This document shows positions 11,361 through 24,372 of a stretch of 64,000 nt of DNA, piece after piece. Every line of letters begins with the position of its first letter. Position 1 is the first letter of the stretch. This DNA is from Cryptomeria japonica (taxonomy: Eukaryota; Streptophyta; Pinopsida; Cupressales; Cupressaceae), in contig NC_081415.1 in the NCBI RefSeq assembly GCF_030272615.1, positions 107,257,906-107,321,905 of the forward strand, in the 5' to 3' direction. Made by a program: the position numbers and the translations under genes. The notes under the pieces were generated by a model. It did no database searches, was not told the DNA's origin, and worked only from the letters and a program-made list of their open reading frames with translations.

Positions 11361-13460
11361 TTGAAAAACTATATAAAGGGAATGTATTCTTTGAGATCAA
11401 GAGTAAAAAGGGCTTTTGATCCTAAAGGCCATATGAATTTTGTAAGAAAAAAAAATCTTGACCAATGAGGTGATCACCCATGAGGCGCACTATGATGAAG
11501 ATGTTATAAGGAATTGTGTCATAACTCCTAAGATTTTCCAATGAAAAATGAAAAAATAATCACTTCCTAGGTTGGTCAAGAAACAATACTTATTGAATCC
11601 CCTAGCCCAAATACCACAATAAATAGGATAGATAGAAGCTTTGCAGCACTGGCTCCACTCTACAACACACACTTCTCAAGCATACCAAGCATCGAATTTC
11701 TAAAGATCCTAAGAAGTGAAATTTTTAGTGGCTAATATTCACCAATTGGCTATTTTTTGAAATTTGGGAATCAAAATTTGGCTAATAAGTTTAACTTTTA
11801 AGGTGACTTGAATCACCACATTTTTACAAATTTTTATTTTAGTTTCATTTAAATCACCAAAAAATTTATTTTATTAATTTTTTTAACTCAAACATTTGCC
11901 ACAATATTTGATGCATGATTGGATTAGATTTGTCAACAATATTTAGTTGCCATGATTGATTGAAAATATAATCTAGTAACCTTCATTGTATTCCATGAGG
12001 TAAATTGTTCCTACAAGTTGTAATGCTTGTGGGAGTTGAAATTTCTTTTGAATTGTTGACCTCAATGAAAATAAATGGTTTAAAAGCAACTTTTGGCCCC
12101 ACGAATGTTACAAATTGTTCATACATTTTATCTCACAAAATACAAAGAGGGCTGTTAGATTATTTTAAATTAATGGTAGAAACTAAATAAAGTAGAGTCT
12201 TCTCTTTAAAATCATTAATGATTTCCACCTTCAGGCCTCTAATTTTCTATTAAAAACTATTTTTTAAATGAAATGATTTGGAATAGTAATAAATGAATAC
12301 TCTTATTATTTTCCAAAATTTGCCAATATTTTCTACAAAAAAAATTGATATAAAAAATATTCACCAATAAATTTAATATTTTTCATTAAAAAGGGGAAAG
12401 ATTCATCAATAAAAATTATTATTTAAAAAAAAATTTAAATATTCACCAAGATTTTATATAGTTTTTTATGAGGGGGTTTCTTAAATTTTCACTGATCCTC
12501 AGATATTGAGTAATTTTCTATCTCAAATTGAGGGGTACATGATGGGTATCTTCGGCATGCATGTATCACAATGATTGAATCAACAAGTAGAAGGTTTGTT
12601 TTGGCAATTAAACAAAAATATTTTTAGTGTGAGACTCTCTTCCGCACATCCATATATAATCTCTCCCTCGAGAAGCTTCCTTCCTTTAGAACACAGGTAT
12701 TGGGGAAGTCAGCATAGGTAGGCAATTAACACGCATTGTGAAGACTTTCGTCCCACAAATTTTATATAGCGGCTGAGAGGTGACTTGGCTATAATCCATT
12801 ACTACTTGGATCATTCTCCCCGCATTGGCCTTATGGGCTTCTCAGGGGGACAACCATACAATTAAAATTAACCATGAAATTTAATTAATAAATATAATGA
12901 AAGACTATAATGAAATACTTTCCTTCTAAGAGAAAAGTTGAATCTAAAATGTAATGCTTGAAACCACAAAGTTTAACTTCGTAAATTTTTGTTTGCCTTC
13001 ACACAAATATTTTAGTGTCTCATGTAGGATGTCTTCATGAAACATCGATCATGGATGCCATATTCAATTCTCAAACTTGACTTCGCTTATCCTCCAATTC
13101 TTCAAGAATGCATTTTTTAAATTAGATTAGAAAGGAGACAACCCCAAACCGGAGATAAGGATTGCATCAATACATCACCAAGCGGCCACTAGAAGCTAAA
13201 AAAAAAAACCTAGTTCCCCATCAAAAGTAATAAAAAACCCTCATAACCCTATAGCTCTTTTTACAGATTCTAACAAGCTTCCAACTTTTAAAAAGAACTG
13301 TCCTAGTATACCTATTACCAGTATTCATAGATCTTACAATTTTTATTTTCATATCATTCATAAAACTAGAAAGATAAGTCTTAGCATAATCATAAAACAT
13401 AAATTTTATCAAAATGGATGCGTAGACCCCAATAATCCACCATGAGAATCACATAAACAA
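11361..13460. other. AT-rich spacer, no supported gene
   Basis: 11700-12480 is very AT-rich and resembles decayed non-coding DNA. 12480-12860 is less AT-rich and has a TATATAA-like stretch near 12650 followed by CTCTCCCTCGAGAAGC, so it could be an LTR remnant. No partner copy is present in the window. I see no RNA gene or intact ORF. Confidence 0.35.
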
Positions 13461-13469
13461 AAATAAAAT

Positions 13470-15000
13470 ATCTACTCCTTGATCAGGTTCCAATCCCTTT
13501 TGAGTCTTCCCAAGTTTAGATCCCATGTGTCATTCTGGTCCATTTCCCCTTCCACTTCCAACTCCTTTGCTTACTTCTTGGCCACTTTCTTTTTAATTTT
13601 CTTAATTTTTCCATATCCACAAATAGTTCCCAGAACAACACTCTTCGGGATACCATCTGTAATGCATCAAAGAGAGTTAACCATATCACAATGCTCCTCA
13701 TTTTTCTATTCTAGGGTTGACAGTTTCTCTCTCATGTCTTTTAATTGCCCTTCTATCATACTACTATCATCATGTACATGAGAGATAGGAGAAAAGGACA
13801 CAATATCTTCATCTTGAGAGATGTTGGGGTGGATAGGGCTTTTGATTGGGGACTCTAGTTCACTTTCAGTATTGCTACTCTCATCCCCCCCTTCCTCGTC
13901 TTTGTCCCCTTCCTCTTCTTCATCCATTTCTTCCATTTCATCATTAGGGCTTGCTTCAACTTCATCTTCTTCCACTTGGAAGTCCTCATCTTCTAAGTTA
14001 TCCTTCGAGTCATCTGTATCCTCTAATTCATATATTTCCTGCAAATTAGCCTTGGTTGGGTTTTCCACTTCATTATTTAAATCACTTCTTATTTTCGCAC
14101 ACAAATGGACCAACCTTCTCTCACCTGAACTGCTCTCAATCATTCCCTGCTCCGTCAGATTTTCCCCTTCATTGTGATAATTGTGCATCTCTAGGTCTAT
14201 GGTAATTATTTTCCCCTCTGACTCTATATTTGTTTTCTTGGCTTTTTTCGACGTGCATTTAGGGGTGTCAAGATTTCTTTTGTTAGGACTGACATCAAGG
14301 AGGGTCAGTTCAAGGGAGAATTTTTCAAGAACAATAGTAGAATTCTTAGGAATGGTCCTAATAGAGTAAGATAGGCTGGGAGAATTCTAGGCTTTAGTGT
14401 TAGAGAGAAACAACTTGGGGGAAATAAAAGGAGCCTTAATAAAGCCACCAACGTTGCTAGACATAGAGACAAAACAACTAACAGAAGGAGAGTGTTTGGC
14501 AACAAACATATATAATAGATATATCAGACCCTGGTGGAGTGGGGGGTTATCCCCATTTTGAATGCATATTTTCAATGAGGAGAATAGGAAAAATGACATA
14601 TTAATTTTGTGGTGGTATCTACCCTCTAAGGTAAAATATTTTTTAACATGGTAACTAAAAATAGGAAAGGGTTTGGGTAAAGCAAAGTGGTCATACCCAT
14701 TCTAGAATGGCATCGATTTCTCAGCCTTTTCGAAGAACTACTTTATGAACCCTTTATAATCTCCCAAGATTTTCCTTTCAACTCTTTCCCCTTCATTCTA
14801 TAAGCCAGTCACCTCCGTAATATACTCCGGAGTCACGGTAAACAAAATTTTGTCGACTGTGACCATGCCATTCTTTTGGGAGTTGTAGAATCTAGCAGAA
14901 AGCTCCTTGTTATAACCTTTTAATGCTAAGTGAGATAGCCACTAGGAAAAGATCCCATATTTCCTTTTTGTCAAGCAGCCCCGAGAAATTGCAAGGTTCA
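13470..15000 (-). pseudogene. Cargo-type ORF with acidic tail, unknown function
   Basis: The minus strand from about 15000 to 13470 gives an almost continuous protein of roughly 500 residues, interrupted by scattered stops. Near its start it reads VDKILFTVTPEYITEVTGL followed, after a stop, by NEGERVERKILGDYKGF. This shares the I-T-x-V-T-x-L signature with the ORF at 5346-4465. A hydrophobic, helical middle follows. The 160-codon open piece 14188-13706 is strongly acidic (long Asp/Glu runs) and ends in a short helical segment. A basic patch of alternating Lys and hydrophobic residues lies near 13610-13570. No LTRs or pol adjoin it; the LINE immediately upstream on the same strand is a separate element. 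Function is not known. A chromatin or nucleic-acid role could be imagined from the acidic and basic patches, but that is speculation. The Ser-rich plus-strand ORF here is only its shadow. Confidence 0.45.
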
Positions 15001-15389
15001 GTTCACTTGAGAGGGCCCCCCATGCTGATAATATGATGAACAGAGCACAACAAAAATTTGTGAAAGCGACTGGACAAACAACTACGTTTCTACTCTTTCA
15101 AGCTTCTTCTTGAATAATTTCTTTTAATCTTGTCTTTTCTAACTTTACTCAAATTAAACTTCTTACATGTGTGGCACCAAATGCAATCATTTCCCATAAA
15201 CATAGTGCAAAATATCTAGGGCTTCCCTATCTTTCTAATAAAGACAATATCTCCCCATATCCATATGCCAAATGCATCCATCACTTTTGCATCCACATTA
15301 AGAAAGTTCATATCTAGGTTACAGTCCACCTAAACCATCCAGTTGGATTAGGAACCCATACAACTAGGATGCCTATTCATCTTCAACCT

Positions 15390-17590
15390 ACACAACATCA
15401 TGTAGGGGCCCAACTTTCTTTTTTGTTAAATTTAAAAAAGGGTTGTCATCTTGGAATAATTTAATACTTTGATAGAAAAACCCAAAAAAAAGAGACATGA
15501 AATTATCCGCTTGCATTCTGTCTTTCCCATGCAAGGATTTCTTTAAGCTCTGTCGAGCTATTTTCAAAATTAAAAACTTGCGAGTCGAGATTTCCAAGAC
15601 TTTGATTAGCAATAACGTTCGCCATCCTATTGCCCTCCCTATAGACATGTTGTATCTTAATATCATCAAAAGACGACATGATGCTTTGCACTTATTAACC
15701 GTACCCCTAACTTCCCACGATTGAGACATAGCATCTTAAGGAAGTCAATGATTAATTTAGATTCACCTTTGAGGATGACATTCTTCCTCGAGATAATTTA
15801 TAATTTCAAGAGACCCATCCAAGTTGTCAAGGCTTCAGCCTTGTTGTTAGTGGCAATCCCAAGGTTGGAACCATATCCCACAAGCCTTTTACCATTATGA
15901 TCTCTTATTAAGCCTCCTTTCCCTAAAACCCCAGGGTTACCTTTATAACATCCATCAAAGTTACATTTAATCCAACTTGGTTCAGGAGGTTGCCAAGAGC
16001 AGGTCTTTCTTAGTAACATTTTCTACCGGTTAAGCTCCAAAAAATTATGACAAATCCCCCAGACTAAATTCTTAGTCAGTGGTCCAAGAGGGAGAGGTAA
16101 ATTTTAGAAGTTGAAGGTTGAGCATTAACATTTTATTTAATTTGGTGGATTATGATGGTTGCAAGGATCATATTGCTTTTCCTTTCTTCTTTGAAGACCC
16201 TAGTGTTTCGGTCCTTCCAAATATTCCATGCCAAGAATGGGGGATTTTGGTATAGAATACCTTTTTCCACCAAGTTTGAGTAAGGAGATAAATGGCCAGC
16301 TTCTATAAAGTATTTCATATTTCTAGGTTGAGTTGAGCTAGTTTTCAGCTTGATTAGAACCTCTTCCCAAATTTCTTGGGCGTAAACACAATGAAGGAAT
16401 ATGTGTTTAATACTTTACATTTCATTTTGGTAGAGATCACATCTTTTATCAAGAAAGAATCCTCTTTTATTCAAATTATCAATCATGAGGATCCTTCCAT
16501 GGGTTGTAGCCCACCAGAAATAATTGATTTTTAGGATAAGACCCTTGATCCAAATAGCTTTCTAATTGAATTATTCAGTAGTGTCTTCTTCCAAATTTTT
16601 GTATGTCGATTTTATCGTGAAATCCCCTGAGGCATTAGGTTTCGAAATCCACTCATCATCCACCAAGGGAGAGTAAAGGGAGCAGTCAGTCAGAAGAGTA
16701 GAGAGTTCAAAAGCCTTGAGAAATGATTGGTTTTTACTAGTGGGATGAACATTCAACCAGGAGGAAACCATTCTATTCAAGTCTTTCCAAGAATCCTAAT
16801 CCTTGTTCCAAATTATGTAGTCATTAGCATTATTTCCACAGTGGCTGCTTAAAAATTGCTTGATATTCTTGGATTGTGGGATAAGATCTAGGGGCAAATT
16901 GTGCAACCAAGTGTCCTTCCAAAAAATAATCTTTATACCATTTTCTATTAATATCTTGTCATTTCTTTTGATATCACTTCTAGTTTTAGCCACATAACTT
17001 CAGATAGTAGAACCAACAGGGAGATCCATGTGATTGAAGAACTTATCCTCACTCTGGCTAGGGAAGTACTTAGCTTTAAAGATGTTAGTTCAATATTTTT
17101 GTGCTTTAGATAATTTCCAACCACTTTGTAAAAGGACTTGATCTTCCTTATACCCAACCCTCCATACTTCAAGGGTTTACAAACCTTTTCCTAAGCAACC
17201 AAGGAAACTCTACAAATTTATTATGTGCTAGCCCATAGAAACCTTTTTTTATTCCTTTCTAACTTATTAGCAGTAGAGCTTGACATTTTGAAAAGAGAGA
17301 GATATTAGATCGACATATTCTGCAAACAAGACTTGACAAGTTGTAATTTTCTTGCCATATGAATGAGCTTTCCTTTCCAGCTAGCCAAATTCTTTCGGAA
17401 CCTTTCAAGAAACCCATTCCAAAATTTCAGAGAAGGGTGTTTGGAGATGAGGGGGTGTCCAAGATAGGAATCTGGGAGGGTAGTAGCTTGATAGCCAAGG
17501 ATGGAGGATATTTTATCTTGAAGGATACAATTGGTATTCATAAAGAACATTTTTCTTTTGACAAAGTTTATATACTGTCCTAAAATTGAA
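15390..17590 (-). mobile_element. 5'-truncated L1-like LINE
   Basis: In minus-strand order the window shows the RT thumb and C-terminal region (17550-17305, with DSYLGHPLISKHPSLKFWNG), linker and zf-RVT pieces (17172-16130, with KIIFWKDTWLHNLPL and PPFLAWNIWKDRNTRVFKEE), and an RNase H domain (16019-15503). The whole is split over frames by stops and frameshifts. The fingers and palm of RT, the endonuclease and ORF1 are missing, as expected for 5' truncation during target-primed reverse transcription. A poly(A) tail or target duplication was not identified. Confidence 0.75.
15503..16019 (-). pseudogene. LINE RNase H domain
   Basis: 16019-15798 encodes WIKCNFDGCYKGNPGVLG and ATNNKAEALTTWMGL, which carry the first Asp and the Glu-containing helix of an RNase H fold (RVT_3 type). 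15691-15503 continues with VYREGNRMANVIANQS, the C-terminal motif in which an Asp normally follows Met-Ala; here Asn is present. RNase H at the C-terminus of ORF2 is typical of plant L1-like LINEs. Stops and a frame change separate the two pieces, so it is not functional. Confidence 0.75.
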
Positions 17591-19873
17591 GCACAGTTGT
17601 CTAAGGTTTTCTAAGAAGAAATGTTTGATTGCTAAGAATGAATGTTTGATTGCTTGCTCACTTGAAATTTTTTAAAGCGTAATTAAGATCTTGATATCAA
17701 TTAGGTTTCAAATGAGAGAGTTAGACCTCCTTTTATACTTGACTACTTGAAAAATAAAATAAATTTTTGGAGTTGACTGACGTGGGATCCAAATTCTTGT
17801 TCATTTGTGATGACTATTGTGAGGCCCCAACTTATGGCTTTATTAAGAGGACAAATGCATGTACCACATCTTGGTCATAAAAATTAGGACTCTTGATTGG
17901 GATGAAGATAGTAAAGATAGTGAGAATGTAGAGAAGATAGGTTGTGTGATTAGAATTGGCATTACAATCATGCCTTAGAAGTAGAAGAACCAAAGTGAGG
18001 TCTAGGTGATGACAAAATTGTAAACGATTACAATTTAGGATGCTATATATATATATATAATCCTAAATTATACTCACTAAATAATCAAAAGTGTTACATC
18101 CCACTTGTGCTCTAAATATTTTTTATGATGTTTTATACATTGATACTTGTTGCTTAATATTGTTGAAAGGTGATTCACAATTCACATGTTAATGATTTGG
18201 TTTTAATCATTATGGCATATGAGTTAATTTTTATATCAATATATGGAAATATAGTGTTATGCTAAGATTATAGACCAACTACATGATTTTTACCTAGTGG
18301 ATGCAGGAAGTCATCATCCTCCTCAAAGGGAGGGGAAGTATCATCAGGGTTGGGAGGTAATAGCAGAAGGATCTAATGCTATTTGGAACCTTAACCTGTA
18401 AGTTGAGACTTATTGAGATGTGATAGGGTTTGATGGAATCAGTTTAGTTATAATCTAGGTAAACCCTTTATGTCAGTCTAAATGGATACGATTATTTTAA
18501 ATTTGTCATAGGTTATGCATTTCATTCTAAATAAATTAATAAGTCTAAAACACTTAGATAATAATCATTATCTATTGTTTTGATTTCAATAACACTTTTT
18601 GATAATATTAATATATACATGATTATGTGTGAGTAATTTGGAAATGTAGTATACGTATATGATATAAGTATATATCTGTAAGTAAAGATATGTGTGAACG
18701 CAATATAGTACTTAGCACACATATACGTACCTATAAATATATATAAATATATATAAGTAGAGGACTTTAATATCACAACACAAAAACATGTACATGTATC
18801 CAACATAATAACTATGTCTCGACTTGAGGAGACTTCACCATATGTTAGTAAGTGGAATGATATTCACGTTGCAAAATTTTTAATAATATAAAGTCCAAAC
18901 GATAATAATTAGTTCTTAGCTGATGAAAGCATTTTACGTGATACTTCCAAAAAAAATACGATCTTACATATTAAATCTTACATCTTTGTTTAGTCGAAAG
19001 TTGAAAGAGAGGATTGAACTAATGGAATAAAAAGAAACTATAGCATTTATGACATGTACAATATATTTTTGTTTATTTAGTGAAATGTAATTATATCTAT
19101 TGAAATCTTGTAAGAGTTTAAGTGTTAGTTTTATCCCTATCCTCGTAAGAAATATACCATGGGTGTCATGATGTGAATCTTGGTCTTTTCTTACCACAAA
19201 AATAATACAACTTAATGAGGAAGCCATAAACGGAGACAAGAGTACCATTGATGAATGAAACTTAGGAACCTTAAACGATACCAATGGATGTTATGGCTTT
19301 TGGCATACAAAATAAAAAAATAATAAAATAATAAAAGAGTAAATTGGTTTATAATTCAAAATTAAAGTCAGTTATTAGTGGCCAATTATTGGCTACATAT
19401 CATGTGTAGACAAAAACGAGACTGCTGCAAGTGTAAATAGCCATAACCGTTGCAATTAAAGACTGCTAAAATCTAGATAAGGTATATGACTCATTTAATG
19501 GGGAATAAAGAATTTTTCTTTACTCTTATACGAAGGATTTCATTCTTATACTCATCAGTGAGAAGGTTGCCAACTTATGAGTGCAAGCATGAATCAAGTT
19601 ATTAAAAACTCGAAGTAATTATCAAATAAATGTTAGCCCTAAGGGTGATTGTTACCATGATCTTGATTGAGTAGCATTTAAAACTTGAGCCTAAACATGA
19701 AAGTAAGCCTAGTGAACCTCTTTAGTGTCAGTATACAACTAGCATGAGAAATAGGCATGATGCCTTGGAAAACCTTCATAGGTTTAAGTATAGCCAAGTA
19801 GAGTGATGAACTATGACTACATGCATTGGTGTGTTACAAACTCATAAAACCTTTGGAAAAGTAGGGTGAAGGG
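17591..19873. other. AT-rich spacer with microsatellites
   Basis: No coding content was recognised. It holds a TA run (18044-18059) inside a short inverted repeat and scattered (TATA)n stretches near 18640-18760. The minus-strand ORFs of 60-106 codons here are low-complexity AT translations. Confidence 0.45.
18032..18069. repeat. Perfect 10-bp inverted repeat around a TA run
   Basis: AATTTAGGAT at 18032-18041 is mirrored by ATCCTAAATT at 18060-18069, with an alternating TA tract between. It could extrude as a hairpin, or it may be a chance product of AT-rich DNA. Confidence 0.5.
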
Positions 19874-21199
19874 TTATGAAATAGGTCTGATTCTAGGAAG
19901 ACAACTGGAAAGGGGTGGGTTGAATCAATTGTCACAAAAATATACAAATTAAAGTTAATCTCAGATCTAATTATCAAACATGAAAGCATTAACCAACAAC
20001 ACAACAAGAACACACACAACACCAAGATTTTTGACATGGAAATCTTGGTCAAAGCAAAAACCATAGTGGGAACCTACCCACAATATGATGATAGTTTGTT
20101 AGAAGTATATGAAATATTACAATGGGGAATGCACATGCATTAAAACACACTACCTAGAGCTCACTACTCAAAAACAAGAACAACAAGGTCTACAACCCAA
20201 GGATGACTCACTATCTTATAGACACATTCAGATCACATCTAGAAGATCATGAACTGAAGAAATAGAATCTCCTAATGCCTAGTTATAGTTCTTGTTAAGC
20301 ACATAACAAATTCTTCTCACACTTATTCTCTTCTTCTAGAATATTAATACATTATTCAAACATAAATTTGATTCTCATCCGTACACAACACCTCACCACA
20401 CCAACACTACAAAGATATTACATATATTTATACATGAAATCAATTCTTCAGAAGGTCGGCTTAATACTCATCACCTATTTACAAAAATATGATCACACAT
20501 GCTATAATATCACATGCAGACCAAGCAATGTTGGCTAAGACATAGCACAAACCCATATCCCATTCCTCATACATGAAAAATATCCCATAATTATGCATGC
20601 AACATACGGAACACGCTACAAGAATTTGGTCAGCCAAAACAATGAAGAACATTAACATGCTAGAGAAAATCATCATTTACATGCACAACGATCAATGCAG
20701 ACCACCAACACAAAATGCACAAAATCTAGAAACATCCACAAGAAGCATGAATTACTACCAGAACAACTCAAATTACTAGAATCACATCATCATTATACCA
20801 AAATTCAAGAACACTAACTACAACGAATGTCAACCAAGAAAAATCACTTGTGGAGATCTAAACCATGAATAACTTGAATTCAAGACACACATCAACATCC
20901 CAAACATTAGAATCCAAATCCGGAAATAAAGATATTACAATCCAGAGAAATGCATATCAAAATACCGACACTGTGGCATCCCTAGACAATAGAAAAACTT
21001 GTCACAACATAGATACCCATAACTTACTGAAATCTCCATGTAGACCTCTAAAAATTACAATGAATCATCTATACACAATCCTCTACAAACCTTTTAATCT
21101 GCAAACTCTGATAATCAACATGCCAAACAAATCAACTCACTGAACTTCATTGCAACATTGTCAGAGACAAAGAATTATGTTGACATCAATGACAACACA
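19874..21199 (-). repeat. 3' LTR of the Ty1/copia element
   Basis: It matches 25312-26516 throughout (for example ATGAAATAGGTCTGATTC at the left end and GACATCAATGACAACACA at the right end), with many substitutions. The outer left end reads TTATGAAAT where the sister LTR has TGATGAAAT, so the terminal TG/CA has decayed. I saw no strong polypurine tract at the inner side; the minus strand reads CAAATTGCAGA. Confidence 0.75.
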
Positions 21200-22760
21200 T
21201 CTGCAATTTGTTCCTTTGTAGGCACATACTCCAATTTGTCTTCCTTCTCATTTACCTTGTCCCTGAAAAAGTGAAACTTGATTGATATATGCTTAGTATT
21301 GGAATGCAACAACAAATTCTTAGAAATTTTAATTGCACTTTAATTACCATAATAAATAGAAATAGGTTCATCATACACAAATTTGATATCCTTCAACATT
21401 TGCTTCATCCATACTACTTGAGTACAATTGTTAGCAAAAACAATATATTCTGCCTTTGTAGTAGATACAGAAATTTAATTTTTCTTTTTACTCAACCAAT
21501 AAACCAACCTTTTTCCTAAGAAAAATGCACCACCACTTGTACTCTTCCGGTGATCAACATCTCCTACCCAATCAACATCAATACAAGCACTCAATGAAAA
21601 ATCATTATCTTTAGGGTACCATTAGACAAAATCAACAATTCCTTTCAAATATTTAAAGATTCTTTTAACAGCTACAACATGCGATTCCTTGGAATCAACT
21701 TGAAATCCAGCAACAAGATAAATAGAATTCATGATATCTGGTCTACTTTGAGTCAAATATAGCAATCCACCAATCATAGATTTCTATCTAGTTTGATTTT
21801 CTTTACGCTAATCATCATCCTTAGTCAATTTACTTCTGGTCACCATAGGAGTTCCAATTGGCTTTGTATCCTCTAAACCAAACCTCTTCAATAACTCTTT
21901 CACATACTTGGATTTCGATATAAAACTCTTTTCTCTGATTATGTGATTTGCAATCCCAGATAGAATTTTCTCTCTCCAATCATAGACATCTCAAATTCAT
22001 TTGGCATTTCATTAGCAAGCTATTTGAACAAATTATCATTTCCTCCAAAAATAATGTCATCAATAAAAACTTCAACAATCAAAATGTTATGATGATCAAT
22101 CTTGAAATACAGAATATTATCAATAGTACCTTTGATAAATCCTAGCTTCAGTAGATACTTATCTAATCTAGCATACTATGCTCTTGGCACTTGCTTCAAT
22201 CCATTCAATACTTTCTTTAATCAACACACCATATCCTTCCGATTAGTCAATAGAAATCCATCTGATTGCTCTATGTACACCTCTTCTTTCAATTCACCAT
22301 TAGAAATGCTAACTTGACATCCATATGATAGACTTTGAAATCCTTGTAAGTATCAGAAGCAAGAAATAATCTATCAGCTTCAATCCTTGCTACTGAAGAA
22401 AAAGTCTCTTCAAAATCAATTCCTTCCATTTGAGAATATCCTTTACAAATAAATTTAGCTTTATTCCTAACAACTTCATCTTTCTCATTCAATTTGTTCT
22501 AAAAGACCCATTTAGTTAATATCACATTTTTGTCCTTAGCTCTAGGAACAAGAATCTATGAACTGTTCTTTTTAGTTTGATTCAATTCTTCTTCCATTTC
22601 TTTTACCCAGTGTTCATCTTTACATGCTTCATTCACATCCTTAGCTTCAATCTTAGAAATCAAACAATATTCAACTTGATCTTCTGCAATTCTTCTCTTA
22701 GTCTGAACACCTTTATTTCTATCTCCTATAATCTGATTTTTTGAATGATACAATCTTACA
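21200..22760 (-). pseudogene. Copia reverse transcriptase and RNase H, broken
   Basis: The minus strand from 22753 gives the region before RT (WVKEMEEELNQ), then RT motifs [20 protein letters not shown] and [10 protein letters not shown]. The active-site box near 22050 reads FIDDIIFGG in place of the usual Y-V-D-D. The RNase H that follows includes a D-x-D-W-V-G-D motif near 21570, STSGGAFFLG, and a T-T-K-A-E-Y-I motif near 21450. At least eight stops and several frame changes interrupt it. In an intact element these domains copy the RNA into DNA and remove the template. Small minus-strand open pieces at 22753-22556 and 22492-22289 are its best-preserved parts. Confidence 0.8.
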
Positions 22761-23088
22761 TACCTAGGAGTCTTAGGATTTTCTTATTTTTTGGATTCTT
22801 GTGATCTCTCTTTTGCACTTGTACTAGTTCCTTGACCTTGATTTTATGTATTCATCGAAATGATCTAAACTTGATTCTAAATCTGAGGTTGCTTTCCTTT
22901 ATTTGCACTATCATTTTGATCATTTGAATCATATTTGCAAGATCTGATCTGTCTCTCATTGCATACATCAACCTTGACATTTACACTCTCAACTATCTTT
23001 CTCAGTCTCTTGTTATAACATCAGCAGGCCCTGCTTTTAGTAGAATAACCAAGAAATATTCCTTCATTACATCTAGCATCAAACTTCC

Positions 23089-23760
23089 CTAAATCTTCAT
23101 CCCTTTTGATATAACATTTAATTCCAAAATTCTGAAATATTTAATGATAGGAGCACGACAAAACCATAATTCATAAGGAGTCTTATCGATATCAACTTTG
23201 ATATGCACCCATTTAAAAGTGTAAAATACAATACTCACAACTTCTCTCCAATAACCATGAATAACATTTCCTTGCAACATCATTGTCCTTGCAGCTTCTT
23301 GAATAGTTTTGTTCTTCCTTTTCACAATACCATTTTGTTAAGGGGTTCTTAGAGCTAAAAATAGTCTTCTTATCCCATGCTCTTCATAAAATGCATTAAA
23401 CTCGTCGGAAATGAATTCTCCACCTTTGTGAGATATCGGATGCTTCAACTTCAAACTTGTCTCAATCTAAACCATAGCTTTGAAAATCTTGAACTACTCT
23501 AAGGTTTCCTATTTCTCCCTTGAGAAAGTAACCCACATCATCCTTGAATAGTCATCAATCAAAAACATAAAATATGTGTCTCCTTGCATGCTTCTAACTC
23601 TATAATTTCCACATAAATTAGTATGCAGAAGATCTAATAATCCATTTGAAAAATGCTTCTTAGTCTTGAAAGATATTCTTGTTTTTTTCCCTAACTGACA
23701 TTCTTTGCACATAGGGTTAGTAGGTTTTATCAACTTAGGAAGATCTCTCATAGCCTAAGT
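23089..23760 (-). pseudogene. Copia integrase, broken
   Basis: 23751-23509 encodes the end of the zinc-binding part (CKECQLGKKTRISF) and the start of the catalytic core (LHTNLCGNYRVRSMQGDTYF, then FLIDDYSRMMWV). The first catalytic Asp expected in the LHTDLCGP motif is Asn here. 23325-23089 encodes the later core (KRKNKTIQEAARTMM and KTPYELW). Stops separate the pieces. Integrase would insert the cDNA. The gag-pre-integrase to core order supports Ty1/copia. Confidence 0.8.
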
Positions 23761-23964
23761 AGAACTTATCTTAATAATGTTATTGAAATTAAGATAACAC
23801 ATCCTTCTATGCCACAACCAACTTTCATCATCTTGAGCAATCAAACATATTTTACCAGAGCTATTCAAGTGAAAGATATTACCTTTAGTCTTTGTACCTG
23901 TTGGAATCTCTTTTCCGGAGCTGCCCAAGATTTTTCACTTTCCATTCTTGAACTAGAGATCATA

Positions 23965-24189
23965 TCACTTGTCAACCATTTGTCCAACACTCAAAAGATT
24001 ATTCTTTAGGACTTCTACATACAAGACATCATCAGTATTGTGCTTACCATCAAGAGAAATAGAACCTCTATGACAAATTGTACCAACTTTATTATCTCCA
24101 AACTTTACAAGTCTAGCTTCATACTTTTCCAAACTTGCAAACTTACTCTTATCACCTGTCATATGATGAGAGAATCTGTTGTCAATCAC
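23965..24189 (-). pseudogene. Copia protease and gag-pre-integrase segment
   Basis: The minus strand reads MIDNRFSHHMTGDKSKF, clearly the protease active-site region whose usual form is W-I-x-D-S-G-x-S-x-H-M-T-G. The catalytic D-S/T-G triad has become D-N-R, so it is inactive. The continuation VKFGDNKVG and VLYVEVLKNNLLSVGQM is the standard link towards the integrase. Confidence 0.8.
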
Positions 24190-24372
24190 CCATTCATATT
24201 TCTCTTCAACCTATGTAGCCAAATCTCTTTCCACATTCATACAGCTAGAAGAATTAGTAGGAAGTGGATCATCTTCCTTGATAGCAATAAATACCCATTC
24301 ATTATCACTTGTATTTCCTTTATCCAATTTATCATCTGAAACACCTTCATTAGAAGCATAATAACATCTCTT

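Noticed and set aside
13821-14177. 118-codon plus-strand Ser-rich ORF
   Set aside because: Shadow of the acidic minus-strand ORF; serine codons mirror Asp/Glu codons.
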